Below, in pieces: positions 1 through 9,928 of a DNA stretch of 64,000 bases. The stretch comes from Novimethylophilus sp036504375. GTDB taxonomy: Bacteria > Pseudomonadota > Gammaproteobacteria > Burkholderiales > Methylophilaceae. How positions within the stretch are numbered: the first letter of the stretch is position 1; each line of letters begins with the position of its first letter. The stretch spans positions 22,647 through 86,646 of the forward strand of contig NZ_DASXVH010000041.1 in assembly GCF_036504375.1 (NCBI RefSeq). The letters run 5' to 3'. The notes under the pieces were generated by a model that searched no databases, had not been told where the DNA came from, and saw only the letters and a list, made by a program, of their open reading frames with translations. Both the position numbers and the translations under genes were made by a program.

Positions 1-2161
1 TGATGCCAGCCAGCGGCGGCACGGTAATGACCAATGAGTGCGGAAAGCCCATCCAAGGGGTGTTTTCTGCTTCCAGCCCAACGCCGTTGCCGGTATTGCT
101 GCCACCGTAGGTTTCTGCGTTGCTGTTGAATAATTCGCGATATTTTCCACTATCTGGCGCGCCAATGCGATACCCATGACGCTGAACCGGGGTAAAGTTG
201 AGGGCGACGATGACATAGCTGCCGTCCCGCGCGAGACGCAGATAGCTGACAATGGACTGGTCGGCATCGTGGCAATCGATCCAGGCAAAGCCATCCGGCG
301 TGAAATCCAGTTCGTGCAAAGCGAGGGTCGAATGATAGAGGCGGCCGAGATCCCGCGTCAAATTTTGTACGCCCTTATGCCATGAAATATCCAGCAAATT
401 CCAATCCAATGCGCTACCGACAGCCCATTCACGCCCCTGCCCGAACTCGTTACCCATGAAATTGAGTTTCTTGCCGGGGTAAGTCATCTGATAGGTGAGA
501 AGAAGGCGCAGGTTGGCGAATTTTTGCCATGTATCTCCTGGCATTTTGTCCAGCAGGGAGCGCTTGCCGTGGACTACTTCGTCGTGCGAAAACGGCAGCA
601 CGAAGTTCTCGGTATAGGCATATAGCTGGCCGAACGTGAGCTGGTTGTGATGAAAGTGCCGATGTACAGGGTCGTGTTCGATGTAAGCCAAGGTGTCGTT
701 CATCCAGCCCATGTTCCACTTCATCGAGAAGCCCAGCCCGCCGAGATAGACGGGGCGCGAAATCATCGGCCATGCGGTGGACTCTTCCGCAACGGTGAGC
801 GCACCGGGAAAATCCTGATGCACCATCATGTTCAGTTCCTTGATGAATTCTATGGCTTCCAGATTTTCACGGCCGCCGAATTTGTTGGGCAGCCATTCAT
901 TATTCTTGCGGGAGTAATCCAGGTAGAGCATCGAGGCCACGGCATCCACGCGCAGTCCGTCGATATGAAATTCGCTCAGCCAATAATAGGCGTTGGAGAT
1001 GAGGAAGTTGCGCACCTCGTTGCGGCCGTAGTTGAAGATATAGGTCCCCCAGTCCTGATGCTCTCCCAGCCGCGGGTCCTCATGCTCGTACAGCGGGGTG
1101 CCGTCAAAGCGCGCCAGGGCCCAGCTGTCCTTGGGGAAATGCGCTGGCACCCAGTCGAGAAGGATGCCGATACCAGCTTGGTGGCAGGTATCCACAAAAT
1201 AGCGAAAATCATCCGGCGTACCGAAGCGGCTGGTAACGCCGAAATAACCGGTAGTCTGATAACCCCATGATTCGTCCAGCGGATGTTCGCTTACCGGCAT
1301 CAGTTCGATATGGGTATAACCCATGTCTTTCACATAAGGCACCAAGTTATCGGCTAATTCGCGGAACTGAATAAAGCGGTTATGTTCGCCGCGCTGCCAG
1401 GATCCGGCATGTATTTCATAGACGTTGAAAGGAGCATGCAACCAATCCGATTTTGCGCGCTCCTGCATCCAGACATCGTCATTCCACTGATGAACGCTGG
1501 GAGCTGTTACCCGCGCGGCCGTTCCCGGCCGCATTTCAAAACTATTGCCATAGGGGTCGGTCTTGACGAGGATATGCCCGCTCTGGCGGTTGCGTATTTC
1601 GAATTTGTACAGGCTGCCGGCCTCTAGGCCCGGAATGAAAATTTCCCATACGCCGCTCGAACCGTGCGCACGCATTGGATGAATGCGGCCGTCCCAGCGG
1701 TTGAAATCGCCGGTGACGCTGACACGTTCGGCATTCGGCGCCCAAACGGCAAAACGCGTTCCATGCACGCCGCAATGCTCGACCACTTGGGCTCCCAGCA
1801 TTTTATAAGCCTGGCGCAACCGTCCCTCGCTGAATAAATAGAGGTCGTGCTCCGACAGCATCGGTGGAAAAGTGTATGGGTCAGGCTGCTCATGGAGTTT
1901 GCCATCCTGTTCCCAGCGCAACCTGCAGGGTGCGGTCAGTTTGCCTGCCCCCTGCCATAGATAAAGCCCATCCGGATGGGTTCGAGGCATTTCTTCCCAG
2001 GTACCGTTTACTTGTACCCAGACACGACCGGCAAAAGGCAGAAAACTGCGCAGTATCGGCTTGCCATGATCCTGATGCAGGCCGAGCCAGGCGAAAGGGT
2101 TATGATGGCGTGCCTCGATGATCAGGCTAAGTTGGGGGTCGTGTTTTGATTTTGTTGCCAT
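1..2161 (-). CDS. glgB: Glycogen branching enzyme (GH13), partial at window edge
   Basis: Forms alpha-1,6 branches in cytoplasmic glycogen. The reverse frame is open from the ATG at 2161 to the first base (720 codons), about the length of a complete enzyme. It ends in VTVPPLAGI, close to the usual C-terminus, so only a few codons are missing. An N-terminal CBM48-like part (FAVWAPNAERV) precedes the GH13 barrel. Catalytic landmarks sit where expected: the nucleophile Asp in DGLRVDAVASM (about 406), the acid Glu in TVAEES (about 459) and the third carboxylate in LPFSHDE (about 527). It is divergent from glgC across about 155 bases. The family call is firm; only the C-terminus is unseen. Confidence 0.95.
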   Translation of the reverse strand, partial: MATKSKHDPQLSLIIEARHHNPFAWLGLHQDHGKPILRSFLPFAGRVWVQVNGTWEEMPRTHPDGLYLWQGAGKLTAPCRLRWEQDGKLHEQPDPYTFPPMLSEHDLYLFSEGRLRQAYKMLGAQVVEHCGVHGTRFAVWAPNAERVSVTGDFNRWDGRIHPMRAHGSSGVWEIFIPGLEAGSLYKFEIRNRQSGHILVKTDPYGNSFEMRPGTAARVTAPSVHQWNDDVWMQERAKSDWLHAPFNVYEIHAGSWQRGEHNRFIQFRELADNLVPYVKDMGYTHIELMPVSEHPLDESWGYQTTGYFGVTSRFGTPDDFRYFVDTCHQAGIGILLDWVPAHFPKDSWALARFDGTPLYEHEDPRLGEHQDWGTYIFNYGRNEVRNFLISNAYYWLSEFHIDGLRVDAVASMLYLDYSRKNNEWLPNKFGGRENLEAIEFIKELNMMVHQDFPGALTVAEESTAWPMISRPVYLGGLGFSMKWNMGWMNDTLAYIEHDPVHRHFHHNQLTFGQLYAYTENFVLPFSHDEVVHGKRSLLDKMPGDTWQKFANLRLLLTYQMTYPGKKLNFMGNEFGQGREWAVGSALDWNLLDISWHKGVQNLTRDLGRLYHSTLALHELDFTPDGFAWIDCHDADQSIVSYLRLARDGSYVIVALNFTPVQRHGYRIGAPDSGKYRELFNSNAETYGGSNTGNGVGLEAENTPWMGFPHSLVITVPPLAGI

Positions 2162-2207
2162 TAAGGTAAGCCTATATCAAATGGTTGCAATTGGCCGGTT
2201 TGGGGTG

Positions 2208-2237
2208 TTGGTTTTATCTTTTCAACCTGTCTATAAT
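2208..2237 (+). promoter_or_regulatory. Probable sigma-70 promoter of glgC
   Basis: TTGGTT, an 18-base spacer and a perfect TATAAT lie about 80 bases before the glgC start, in the glgB/glgC divergent region. This differs from the TGTAAGG-type promoters elsewhere in the window, so the first glycogen operon looks housekeeping-controlled. Confidence 0.6.
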
Positions 2238-2317
2238 GGCTGTGAGCAATCCCATTAGCTAGCTTGCGGTGGCGCCAAGCGTGTCCAAAGGCAAACTATA
2301 AATCAGGAGAGGCAAAA

Positions 2318-3610
2318 ATGCAGCATGAATCGAAGCCGGATTCGACTTCACCACGTTTTGTCAGTGCTCTTACCAAGAATACGGTAGCGTTGATTCTCGC
2401 CGGCGGTCGAGGATCTCGTTTGAAATCCTTGACAGATTGGCGGGCCAAACCTGCTGTGCCGTTCGGTGGAAAGTTCCGCATTATTGATTTTCCCTTATCC
2501 AATTGCATGAACTCGGGCATACGCCGAATCGGCGTGGTGACCCAGTATAAGGCCCATAGCCTGATTCAGCACATCCAGCGGGGCTGGGGTTTCCTGCGCG
2601 GCGAATTCAACGAATTCGTCGAATTGTTGCCGGCCCAGCAGCGCATCGAAGAAGAATGGTACAAAGGAACCGCTGATGCCGTATTCCAGAATCTCGACAT
2701 TTTGCGCGTCATGGGGCCTGAATATGTGCTGATCCTGGCAGGCGACCATATCTACAAGATGGACTACGGCCAAATGCTGGCCGTCCATGTGCGCAACAAG
2801 GCCGACATGACAGTAGCTTGTCTTAACGTGCCGATTCAGGATGCTTCGGCTTTCGGTGTCATGGGGGTGGATGAGAACGACCGCATTATCCAGTTCCGCG
2901 AAAAACCCGCAGATCCTGATCCCGTACCCGGCGACCCCACCCAGGCGATGGCCAGCATGGGCATTTATGTTTTCAATGCCGCGTTCCTCTATGAGCAACT
3001 GATCCGTGATGCGGACGACCCCGACTCCACTCACGACTTCGGCCATGACATCATTCCTTACCTGATCAGCAAATATCGCGTATTCGCTCACCGCTTTGCC
3101 GACAGTTGCGTCAATAGCACCGATGGGCGGCACTACTGGCGCGACGTGGGTACGATCGACGCCTATTGGGAAGCCAATATGGAATTAACCAAGGTGGTGC
3201 CTGACCTCAACATGTATGACAGAGACTGGCCGATCTGGACCTACCAGGAACAACTACCGCCAGCCAAGTTTGTGTTCGACGAAGAGGACAGGCGCGGCAA
3301 GGCGGTGGATGCATTGGTGTCGGGTGGCTGCATTATCAGCGGCTCCTGCGTGAAGCGTTCGCTGCTGTTTTCGGACGTACGGGTTAACAGCTACAGCCTG
3401 ATCGAAGACTCAGTGATCTTGCCCAAGGTTGATATCGGGCGGTATGTCACCATCAGACGCGCCGTCATTGATAAGGGATGCAACATCCCTGACGGCATGC
3501 AGATCGGCGTTAACCATGATGAAGACCGCAAACGTTTTTATGTCTCGGAAAAAGGCATTACGCTGGTGACTCCCGACATGATGGGGCAGAGCATCCATCA
3601 AGCAAGATAA
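2318..3610 (+). CDS. glgC: Glucose-1-phosphate adenylyltransferase (ADP-glucose synthase)
   Basis: Makes ADP-glucose from ATP and glucose-1-phosphate, the committed step of bacterial glycogen synthesis, in the cytoplasm. The start at 2318 is chosen because AGGAGAGG lies just upstream; an in-frame ATG at 2264 has no such site. The 430-residue protein has the nucleotidyltransferase loop LILAGGRGSRL (about 25-35), KPAVPFGGKFRIIDFPLSN, the substrate region FREKP, and a C-terminal left-handed beta-helix (CIISGSCVKRSLLFSDVRV). Length and motifs are those of a normal GlgC. It heads an apparent operon with two GH57 enzymes and a glucokinase. Confidence 0.97.
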   Translation: MQHESKPDSTSPRFVSALTKNTVALILAGGRGSRLKSLTDWRAKPAVPFGGKFRIIDFPLSNCMNSGIRRIGVVTQYKAHSLIQHIQRGWGFLRGEFNEFVELLPAQQRIEEEWYKGTADAVFQNLDILRVMGPEYVLILAGDHIYKMDYGQMLAVHVRNKADMTVACLNVPIQDASAFGVMGVDENDRIIQFREKPADPDPVPGDPTQAMASMGIYVFNAAFLYEQLIRDADDPDSTHDFGHDIIPYLISKYRVFAHRFADSCVNSTDGRHYWRDVGTIDAYWEANMELTKVVPDLNMYDRDWPIWTYQEQLPPAKFVFDEEDRRGKAVDALVSGGCIISGSCVKRSLLFSDVRVNSYSLIEDSVILPKVDIGRYVTIRRAVIDKGCNIPDGMQIGVNHDEDRKRFYVSEKGITLVTPDMMGQSIHQAR

Positions 3611-3687
3611 TTCATAGGTCTCGACAATTCATATCAATAGTTTTTAATCGCGATGACATCTGCGGTGTCATTGTGCCTTGAGGTGTT

Positions 3688-5451
3688 ATGTCTCACTCTC
3701 GCAAGCTTTATCTCTGCCTTTACTGGCACATGCATCAGCCTGATTATCGCGATTACGTTAACGGCGATTTTGTGTTGCCATGGACATATCTGCACGCCAT
3801 CAAGGACTACACCGACATGGCATACCATCTGGAACAGAATCCGCAAGCCAAGGCAACGTTCAATTTTGTGCCTGTGCTGCTCGATCAGCTGGAAGAGTAT
3901 GCCGGACAATTTCATACGGGGCAGGTGACTGACCCGCTACTGGCGCTGCTGGCGACCGAAAATCTGGATGCGGTCAGCTCGGCGCAGCGCCAACTCGTGC
4001 TGGACAGCTGCTTCCGCAGCAATCATGCAACGATGGTGACGCCATTTCCTTCTTATCATCGCATCCACAGTATTTTCAAAATGCTGGAACAGGAGAGCGA
4101 AGAAGCAATTGCTTATCTTTCCGGACAGTATCTGGCCGATTTACTGGTCTGGTATCACTTGTCCTGGATGGGGGAGAGCGTTCGCCGCAGCTCGGAGCTG
4201 GTAGTACGGCTGATGGCCAAGGGATGCGGTTTTACCTGGGAAGAGCGGCGCGGGGTGTTCGACCTGATAGGCAACCTGATCGTCGACCTGATTCCGCGTT
4301 ACCGCAATCTCGCACAAAAGGGCCAGATCGAGCTTTCCACGACGCCGCATTTTCATCCTATTTTGCCATTATTGCTGGATTTCAACAGCGCGCATGAGGC
4401 CGTTCCGGGCATGCCTCTGCCGGAAACCGGCCGCTATCCAGGCGGATTGACCAGGGCGCGCCATCACGTCGAATCCGCAGTGGAGTCACATGTTCAACGC
4501 TTCGGGCATGCTCCTGCAGGCGTGTGGCCAGCCGAGGGGGGGGTGTCGCAGGCATCCCTGATGCTGCTGGCCAAGCAGGGCTTCAGTTGGGCGGCGACCG
4601 GAGAAGGGGTGCTGGCCAACAGCCTGCTGCACGCTTATGGCGAAAATGCACTGTCTGCCAACAAGCATCATCTTTACAAGCCTTACCGGATATCAGACGG
4701 CAATGATGCTATTACCGTATTTTTCCGCGATGATCGGCTTTCCGACAAAATAGGCTTCGAGTATTCCAAATGGTACGGGCGCGATGCCGTCAATGATTTT
4801 GTCCATGAACTGGAACAAATTTTGCTGCGTCATCCCAAGGGCGACACGCCTGTGATCAGCATCATACTCGACGGTGAAAATGCCTGGGAATACTATCCTT
4901 ACAATGCCTACTATTTCCTTAGCGAGCTCTACGAAACGCTTGCCGTGCACCCTTTCATCGAAATGGCAACCTTTGGCGAAGTGACGCGCCATTGCGCCGC
5001 CATCTCCGTCAACGAAGAGTTATTGGAGGTGGAAAGTTTCCACGGTGCGAACATCGTTTCCGAAGGATTGCCGGGACTGGTGGCCGGCAGCTGGGTATAT
5101 GGCAATTTCAGCACCTGGATAGGCGACCCGGCCAAAAACCGCGCTTGGGATCTGTTGTGCGAAGCCAAGCGCAATTACGACATGGTGATGTCGGATGGTC
5201 GCCTCAACAGCGCTGAAAAGCAAGCCGCAGAGCGTCAGTTGGCGGATTGCGAAGGTTCGGACTGGTTCTGGTGGTTCGGTGATTACAATCCTTCGCACAG
5301 CGTAGCCAGTTTCGACCGGCTATACCGGCGCAACCTGTCCAACCTTTACCGTCTGCTTAAGCTGCCGGTCCCGGCAGCGCTTGGTCATGTTATCAGCGCG
5401 GGCGGGGGCGAGGTAGAGGCTGGCGGAACGATGCGCCGCGGTCAAGAATAA
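3688..5451 (+). CDS. Glycoside hydrolase family 57 (alpha-amylase/glucanotransferase-like)
   Basis: A 587-residue cytoplasmic GH57 enzyme expected to act on alpha-1,4 glucans such as glycogen. Conserved region 1 is HMHQP (14-18), the probable nucleophile is Glu283 in WPAEGGVSQ, and the probable acid/base is Asp395 in ILDGENAWE. No signal peptide is seen. A GAGGTG ribosome-binding site precedes the ATG. It sits between glgC and a second GH57 gene, which fits glycogen remodelling. Whether it is an amylase, a glucanotransferase or a branching enzyme cannot be settled by reading. Confidence 0.88.
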   Translation: MSHSRKLYLCLYWHMHQPDYRDYVNGDFVLPWTYLHAIKDYTDMAYHLEQNPQAKATFNFVPVLLDQLEEYAGQFHTGQVTDPLLALLATENLDAVSSAQRQLVLDSCFRSNHATMVTPFPSYHRIHSIFKMLEQESEEAIAYLSGQYLADLLVWYHLSWMGESVRRSSELVVRLMAKGCGFTWEERRGVFDLIGNLIVDLIPRYRNLAQKGQIELSTTPHFHPILPLLLDFNSAHEAVPGMPLPETGRYPGGLTRARHHVESAVESHVQRFGHAPAGVWPAEGGVSQASLMLLAKQGFSWAATGEGVLANSLLHAYGENALSANKHHLYKPYRISDGNDAITVFFRDDRLSDKIGFEYSKWYGRDAVNDFVHELEQILLRHPKGDTPVISIILDGENAWEYYPYNAYYFLSELYETLAVHPFIEMATFGEVTRHCAAISVNEELLEVESFHGANIVSEGLPGLVAGSWVYGNFSTWIGDPAKNRAWDLLCEAKRNYDMVMSDGRLNSAEKQAAERQLADCEGSDWFWWFGDYNPSHSVASFDRLYRRNLSNLYRLLKLPVPAALGHVISAGGGEVEAGGTMRRGQE

Positions 5452-5468
5452 GCTTAATAAGGATCAAC

Positions 5469-7481
5469 ATGGCAAAAACTGTCGCTTTGCTGCTGGGAGT
5501 GCATGCGCATCAGCCGGTCGGAAATTTCACGCAGGTGCTGGACGATGCCCATTTGCGCTGTTATGGCCCTTTTTTGCGCGTACTCTACCAATATCCCAAT
5601 TTTCACTTCGCTATCCACTGCAGCGGTTGGCTGCTGGATTACCTGCTGACGCATTACCCGCAGGACTTGCAGTTGCTGAAGGAAATGGTGAAGCGCGGAC
5701 AGGCCGAACTGTTCGGCGCGGGTTACACCGAGCCCGTGCTGGCGGCGATTCCGGCGCGTGACCGGGTGGGACAAATCGCGATGCTGTCCGATTATCTGAC
5801 AAAAAAATTTGACCAAGCTCCGCAGGGGGCATGGCTCACAGAACGCGTATGGGAAGCTACCGTGGTGCCTGCACTGGCCGACGCCGGTGTGAAATACGTC
5901 ACGGTGGACGACTACCACTTCATGTGTACCGGCAAACATGGTGGCGAACTGAACGGTTTTTACACCACAGAAGAAGATGGCCGCAAACTGGATCTGTACC
6001 CGATCTCTGAGGCGCTACGCTATCGTGTGCCGTTTTCTCCGGCGCACGAAGTGGTTTCCTATTTGGAAAACCTTGCCGATGAGAGCGACCAGGCAGCGGC
6101 AGTATATTTCGACGATATCGAAAAATTCGGCATCTGGCCGGAAACCTACGAGTGGGTTTACGAGAAAGGCTGGCTTAAGGATTTCATCGAAGGCGTGCTG
6201 GCGTCCAGCATTATCCGGCCCATGCGCTATTGCGATTATCACGCACGGGCACGTACCCGCGGCGTGGTCTATCTGCCTACCGCCTCGTACAGCGAAATGA
6301 ATGAGTGGGCACTGCCGGTGCCGGCCGCGCATCACTATGCCGACATGGTGGAGCGGGAGAAGCGCGAAGGGCGCTGGGAAATCAGCAAGCCATTTATCCG
6401 CGGCGGCATCTGGCGTAATTTCCTGATGCGTTTTCCTGAAGCCAACTGGATGCATAAACGTACTCTGGCGCTGTCACATCGCTACCATGCATTGCCGGAA
6501 GGAAAAAAAACGCCGGCGATGCTGCATGAGCTTTACCAGTCCCAGGCCAACGATGCCTATTGGCATGGCCTGTTCGGTGGGCTTTATCTGCCCCACTTGC
6601 GGCGTGCCGTTTACAACGCCATCGTCGCACTGGAGGCAATGCTGGACGCGGTCGAGCCGCGTCCCACAAAAGAGATGATAGATCTCGATCTGGATGGCAG
6701 GGACGAGGTGTTTTTGCATAATTCGAAGTTGCAGGCGGTAGTGCGCATGGATGGCAGCGCATCGATTTGCGAACTGGATGCCTATCGCCTCAAGCATAAC
6801 TTCGGCGATACGCTGATGCGCCAGACCGAGCATTACCACCGCAAGGTCAATGCCGGCAATGCGCATGAACATAGCGGCAACGGCATTGCCAATCCACACG
6901 AGCGGGTGAATTTCAAGCAAGTGATCGGCATAGAGGACCTTGGTACCGACAATCACCCCAAAACCTTGTTCATCGACAAATGGCGGGATGAAGGTGCACC
7001 GGATTCCTTATTGCCGCTGCGCTACGCGGTGACGGCAGGAAAGGGGGCGGCCTTGTCTTTCAAGGCAAGCGTGGAAAAGTTCGAGATAGAAAAAATGATC
7101 GTGCTCGACCACGCGAGCCTGGCCGTCGATTATCGGTTCGGCAACGGTGCTTGCGGGTATTTCAGCGTTGAGATCAATCTCGCGATGCCCAGCTGCGATG
7201 GCCCTGCCGGCCGCTTCAAAATAGGGGAAGATATCATCGGCGGTTTCGGCCAGGCTCAGCAACTGGACGCGATCAATGAAATCTGGCTGGAAGATGAAGT
7301 GCTGGGCGGGAAAGTCAGGTTGAGCAGTAGTCGTGTGGCGGATTTCAAATCATGGCCGCATTTTAGCGTTTCCCAGTCCGAGGCTGGATTCGAGAAAATC
7401 ATGCAAGCGGTGACCATTGTGCTGAGCTGGGATTTAAGCCTGATAGAAGGCCCATTGAATGTTGCTATTGAAATTCATTAA
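5469..7481 (+). CDS. GH57 4-alpha-glucanotransferase (Thermococcus type)
   Basis: Probably disproportionates alpha-1,4 glucans. The 670-residue protein matches the GH57 4-alpha-glucanotransferase layout: HAHQP (12-16), nucleophile Glu125 in WLTERVWE, acid Asp215 in VYFDDIEKFGIWP, and a long C-terminal beta-rich part (from about 400) like the DUF1925/DUF1926 region. The two catalytic positions are almost those known from the Thermococcus litoralis enzyme (123 and 214). In the acid motif Ile replaces the usual Gly of DDGEKFG. It starts 17 bases after the first GH57 gene with AAGGATC upstream, so the two are co-transcribed. Confidence 0.9.
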   Translation: MAKTVALLLGVHAHQPVGNFTQVLDDAHLRCYGPFLRVLYQYPNFHFAIHCSGWLLDYLLTHYPQDLQLLKEMVKRGQAELFGAGYTEPVLAAIPARDRVGQIAMLSDYLTKKFDQAPQGAWLTERVWEATVVPALADAGVKYVTVDDYHFMCTGKHGGELNGFYTTEEDGRKLDLYPISEALRYRVPFSPAHEVVSYLENLADESDQAAAVYFDDIEKFGIWPETYEWVYEKGWLKDFIEGVLASSIIRPMRYCDYHARARTRGVVYLPTASYSEMNEWALPVPAAHHYADMVEREKREGRWEISKPFIRGGIWRNFLMRFPEANWMHKRTLALSHRYHALPEGKKTPAMLHELYQSQANDAYWHGLFGGLYLPHLRRAVYNAIVALEAMLDAVEPRPTKEMIDLDLDGRDEVFLHNSKLQAVVRMDGSASICELDAYRLKHNFGDTLMRQTEHYHRKVNAGNAHEHSGNGIANPHERVNFKQVIGIEDLGTDNHPKTLFIDKWRDEGAPDSLLPLRYAVTAGKGAALSFKASVEKFEIEKMIVLDHASLAVDYRFGNGACGYFSVEINLAMPSCDGPAGRFKIGEDIIGGFGQAQQLDAINEIWLEDEVLGGKVRLSSSRVADFKSWPHFSVSQSEAGFEKIMQAVTIVLSWDLSLIEGPLNVAIEIH

Positions 7482-7495
7482 TACAATGGCTTGCA

Positions 7496-8458
7496 ATGCT
7501 TAGTTTAAGTAAAATAATAGATTCTGGCAATCCCTGCCTGATCGGCGTGGATGTGGGGGGAACCAATCTGCGCGTTGGGGTCGTCACCAAGCACGGAGTT
7601 GTCTGGGAACAGCGCGTGCAGGCCGACTTCGCGGCATTTTGCCGTGACCACCCGCCGGATGCGGCGCTTGATTTCATTCTGGATACCTTGTCGGGCGCTA
7701 TCCAGGAACCGAGAGCGCGTTATCCGCAGGCGTGCGCCGTCGGTATCGGCTTCCCCGGGTTTATCGACCCCGCGACCCATATGGTGACGCAATCGCCGAA
7801 CATGCCCGGTTTGCTCGATGTGGACCTGGTCACACCGCTGTCACGGGTGCTCAATTTACCGGTACTGGTGGAAAACGACGCATTGGCGGCAGGCTACGGC
7901 GAATACATCGCAGACAATTGCGACGCCGCCGGCATGATTTATATAGGTTTGGGCACTGGAGTGGGCGGCAGCGTCATTCTCGATGGCAAGCCATATCCCG
8001 GAGCACATGGCGTTTCCATGGAAATCGGCCATCTGATCGTCGATCCCGGCGGCCGCTTATGCGGCTGCGGCAACCGGGGCTGCCTGGAACAATACGCCTC
8101 CGCCAGCGGCATAGCATTGACTTACGCGGAACTCGCCGGCGACAACGGCCTCGATTCGGCGCTGATCGCGGTGTTCGCCCGCGACGGCGACGTCAATGCG
8201 ATCGAGGCATACCGCCGCGGCGGCGCCGTACTGGCACAAGGGCTGGCTTCGATTCTCAAGGTGCTGGATGTACCGCAGGTCGTGGTCGGCGGTGGAGTGA
8301 GCCAATCATGGATCTTGATGAAAGAAACGTTTGATGCGCGCTTGCAGCAAGATCTGATTCCGGCGCTTCGCGGCCGGGTGCAGGTAAGAACCAGCCAGGC
8401 CGATGATCAAGCGGGCATTATCGGCGCGGCGATGCTGGCGTTTGCGCGGATGCACTAG
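7496..8458 (+). CDS. ROK-family glucokinase
   Basis: Phosphorylates glucose, probably released by the preceding glucan enzymes, to glucose-6-phosphate. The 320-residue protein has the ATP-phosphate motif DVGGTN (19-24), ENDALAAGYGE, GTGVGGSVI, the EIGHLIVDPGG motif and the ROK zinc motif CGCGNRGCLEQYAS. There is no DNA-binding N-terminus, so it is an enzyme rather than a ROK repressor. It begins 14 bases after the GH57 gene without an obvious ribosome-binding site, suggesting translational coupling. It closes the glgC operon. Confidence 0.9.
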   Translation: MLSLSKIIDSGNPCLIGVDVGGTNLRVGVVTKHGVVWEQRVQADFAAFCRDHPPDAALDFILDTLSGAIQEPRARYPQACAVGIGFPGFIDPATHMVTQSPNMPGLLDVDLVTPLSRVLNLPVLVENDALAAGYGEYIADNCDAAGMIYIGLGTGVGGSVILDGKPYPGAHGVSMEIGHLIVDPGGRLCGCGNRGCLEQYASASGIALTYAELAGDNGLDSALIAVFARDGDVNAIEAYRRGGAVLAQGLASILKVLDVPQVVVGGGVSQSWILMKETFDARLQQDLIPALRGRVQVRTSQADDQAGIIGAAMLAFARMH

Positions 8459-8612
8459 AAAACAATTTCCGTTCCGGATCCGCCAACGGTGGTATTTTTC
8501 AGCATCGGATCCATGCCCGGATTGAGAATGTATCGCACCTCCGGCCATATCCATAGTCAAGGCCTGATCTGGACTTCCCAGACAAAAGTTGGGGAAGTTC
8601 GATTTAAGTATT

Positions 8613-9446
8613 TCAATCCTTCATGATCACCATGGCAATTCCACCAAGAATAGCCATGGAGGAAATATATAGCCGTAATGTGACGGCTTCTCCCAGAAGT
8701 ACCATGCCACCCATGGCGGCGATGACTGGTACGCTGAGTTGCATGATTGCAGCGCTGGTGGTTCTTGTTTCGCGCACGACCTGATACCAGATGGCATAGC
8801 CCATCCCCGATGCGATTGCTCCGGAAAGTATCGCGAGCACGATTCCGGTTTCATTCATCTGCATTCGCGTCATCAGCAATAGACTTGAGCCTATCGCCAG
8901 TGGCACGGCACGAAAAAAATTACCAGCGGTCATTCCCAATGGATCGCTGGAACCCTTTCCCAATAGCGAATAAATCGCCCAGGCAACTCCGGCAATAAGC
9001 ATCAATACCGCTCCTATGAGAGGCGGGGTCGAAACTCCTGGCAGCATGAAAGCAGCCAGTCCGGAAATGGCCATCGCAAGCCCTGTACTTTGTCTCCTGT
9101 TTAGCCGTTCTCCGGATCGCAGGCCGCAAAAAATCATCGTCGTCTGCACTGCGCCGAAGAGCAATAATGCACCTGTACCGGCCGGCAGGCTGGCATAGGC
9201 CAAAGAAAAAGCGGCTGCATAGATAAACAGCGCAAAGGCTGAAATCCAACTGCCGCTGGCATGTTTAGCTTTCCCCTGGAGTCGCATGATGAGCCAGAGC
9301 ATCGCGGCACCCGACAGGATGCGAATGGATGTGAAGCTGGCGGCATCGATTTGCGCATGTTTCAGCGCCAGACGGCAAAGCAGGGAGTTGGCGGCAAATG
9401 CCGTCATGGCAAATGCGGCAAGAATGGCTAGTCGTTGCGATTTCAT
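8613..9446 (-). CDS. EamA/DMT-family membrane transporter
   Basis: A 277-residue inner-membrane protein with about ten hydrophobic segments in two repeated halves, the layout of drug/metabolite exporters. The N-terminus (AFAANSLLCRLALK) and SLAYASLPAGTGALLLFGAVQTTM fit the EamA domain. Substrate unknown. It is transcribed toward the glucokinase and away from the first NPCAAK gene and appears to be a single-gene unit. Confidence 0.85.
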   Translation of the reverse strand: MKSQRLAILAAFAMTAFAANSLLCRLALKHAQIDAASFTSIRILSGAAMLWLIMRLQGKAKHASGSWISAFALFIYAAAFSLAYASLPAGTGALLLFGAVQTTMIFCGLRSGERLNRRQSTGLAMAISGLAAFMLPGVSTPPLIGAVLMLIAGVAWAIYSLLGKGSSDPLGMTAGNFFRAVPLAIGSSLLLMTRMQMNETGIVLAILSGAIASGMGYAIWYQVVRETRTTSAAIMQLSVPVIAAMGGMVLLGEAVTLRLYISSMAILGGIAMVIMKD

Positions 9447-9527
9447 GGGGGCCTCATTGGTGAGTTTGGAGAAACATACTCCCGGCTTTACTCCTTGCCC
9501 AGCGGTTTAGAAAAATAAAATAATTGT

Positions 9528-9556
9528 TGTAAGGATTGTCGAGATGCTTCGTTTAA
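9528..9556 (+). promoter_or_regulatory. ECF-type promoter, site A (NPCAAK gene 1)
   Basis: TGTAAGG (9528-9534), 15-base spacer, CGTTTAA (9550-9556). It lies about 70 bases before the first NPCAAK gene and shares sequence and exact spacing with seven other sites in the window, including one before the ECF sigma gene. Confidence 0.75.
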
Positions 9557-9627
9557 TGCGCAGGAACCGGATATTTTTCGGTGCTGGCAACTTTAAAACT
9601 TGCAGTAATCATTAAGGAGAATGACTC

Positions 9628-9900
9628 ATGGAATCCCAGCACAAAACCCTGACCGCATCCCTGGCTGCCGGCCTGATGGCACTCGCCCTCGGTGCCCCGG
9701 TTGTCTATGCCAATCCATGCAACCCTTGTGCTCCCAAGGAAGCTCAACACCGGCATCACAACCCTTGCGCGGCAAAGAACCCGTGCGCCGCCAAGGTGAA
9801 TCCGTGTAATCCGTGTGGCGCAAAGAACCCTTGTGCAGCAGAGAATCCGTGTGCTGCCAAAAATCCTTGTGCCGCGAAGAATCCATGCGCGGCGAAATAA
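9628..9900 (+). CDS. Exported NPCAAK-repeat Cys-rich protein 1
   Basis: A 90-residue protein I cannot assign to a named family. A Sec signal peptide (hydrophobic core about 9-24, likely cleavage after VVYA at 28) is followed almost entirely by Asn-Pro-Cys units, mostly NPCAAK. There are eleven NPC triplets, regularly spaced Lys, and one His patch (HRHH). The mature protein has no hydrophobic core. Evenly spaced Cys next to Lys and His suggests metal or thiol chemistry in the periplasm, or a scaffold; this is inference. AAGGAGA precedes the ATG. It has its own ECF-type promoter and is followed 28 bases later by a cytochrome carrying the same repeats. Confidence 0.85.
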   Translation: MESQHKTLTASLAAGLMALALGAPVVYANPCNPCAPKEAQHRHHNPCAAKNPCAAKVNPCNPCGAKNPCAAENPCAAKNPCAAKNPCAAK

Positions 9901-9928
9901 TCATCTCTAATCCGAGGAGAGACTAACC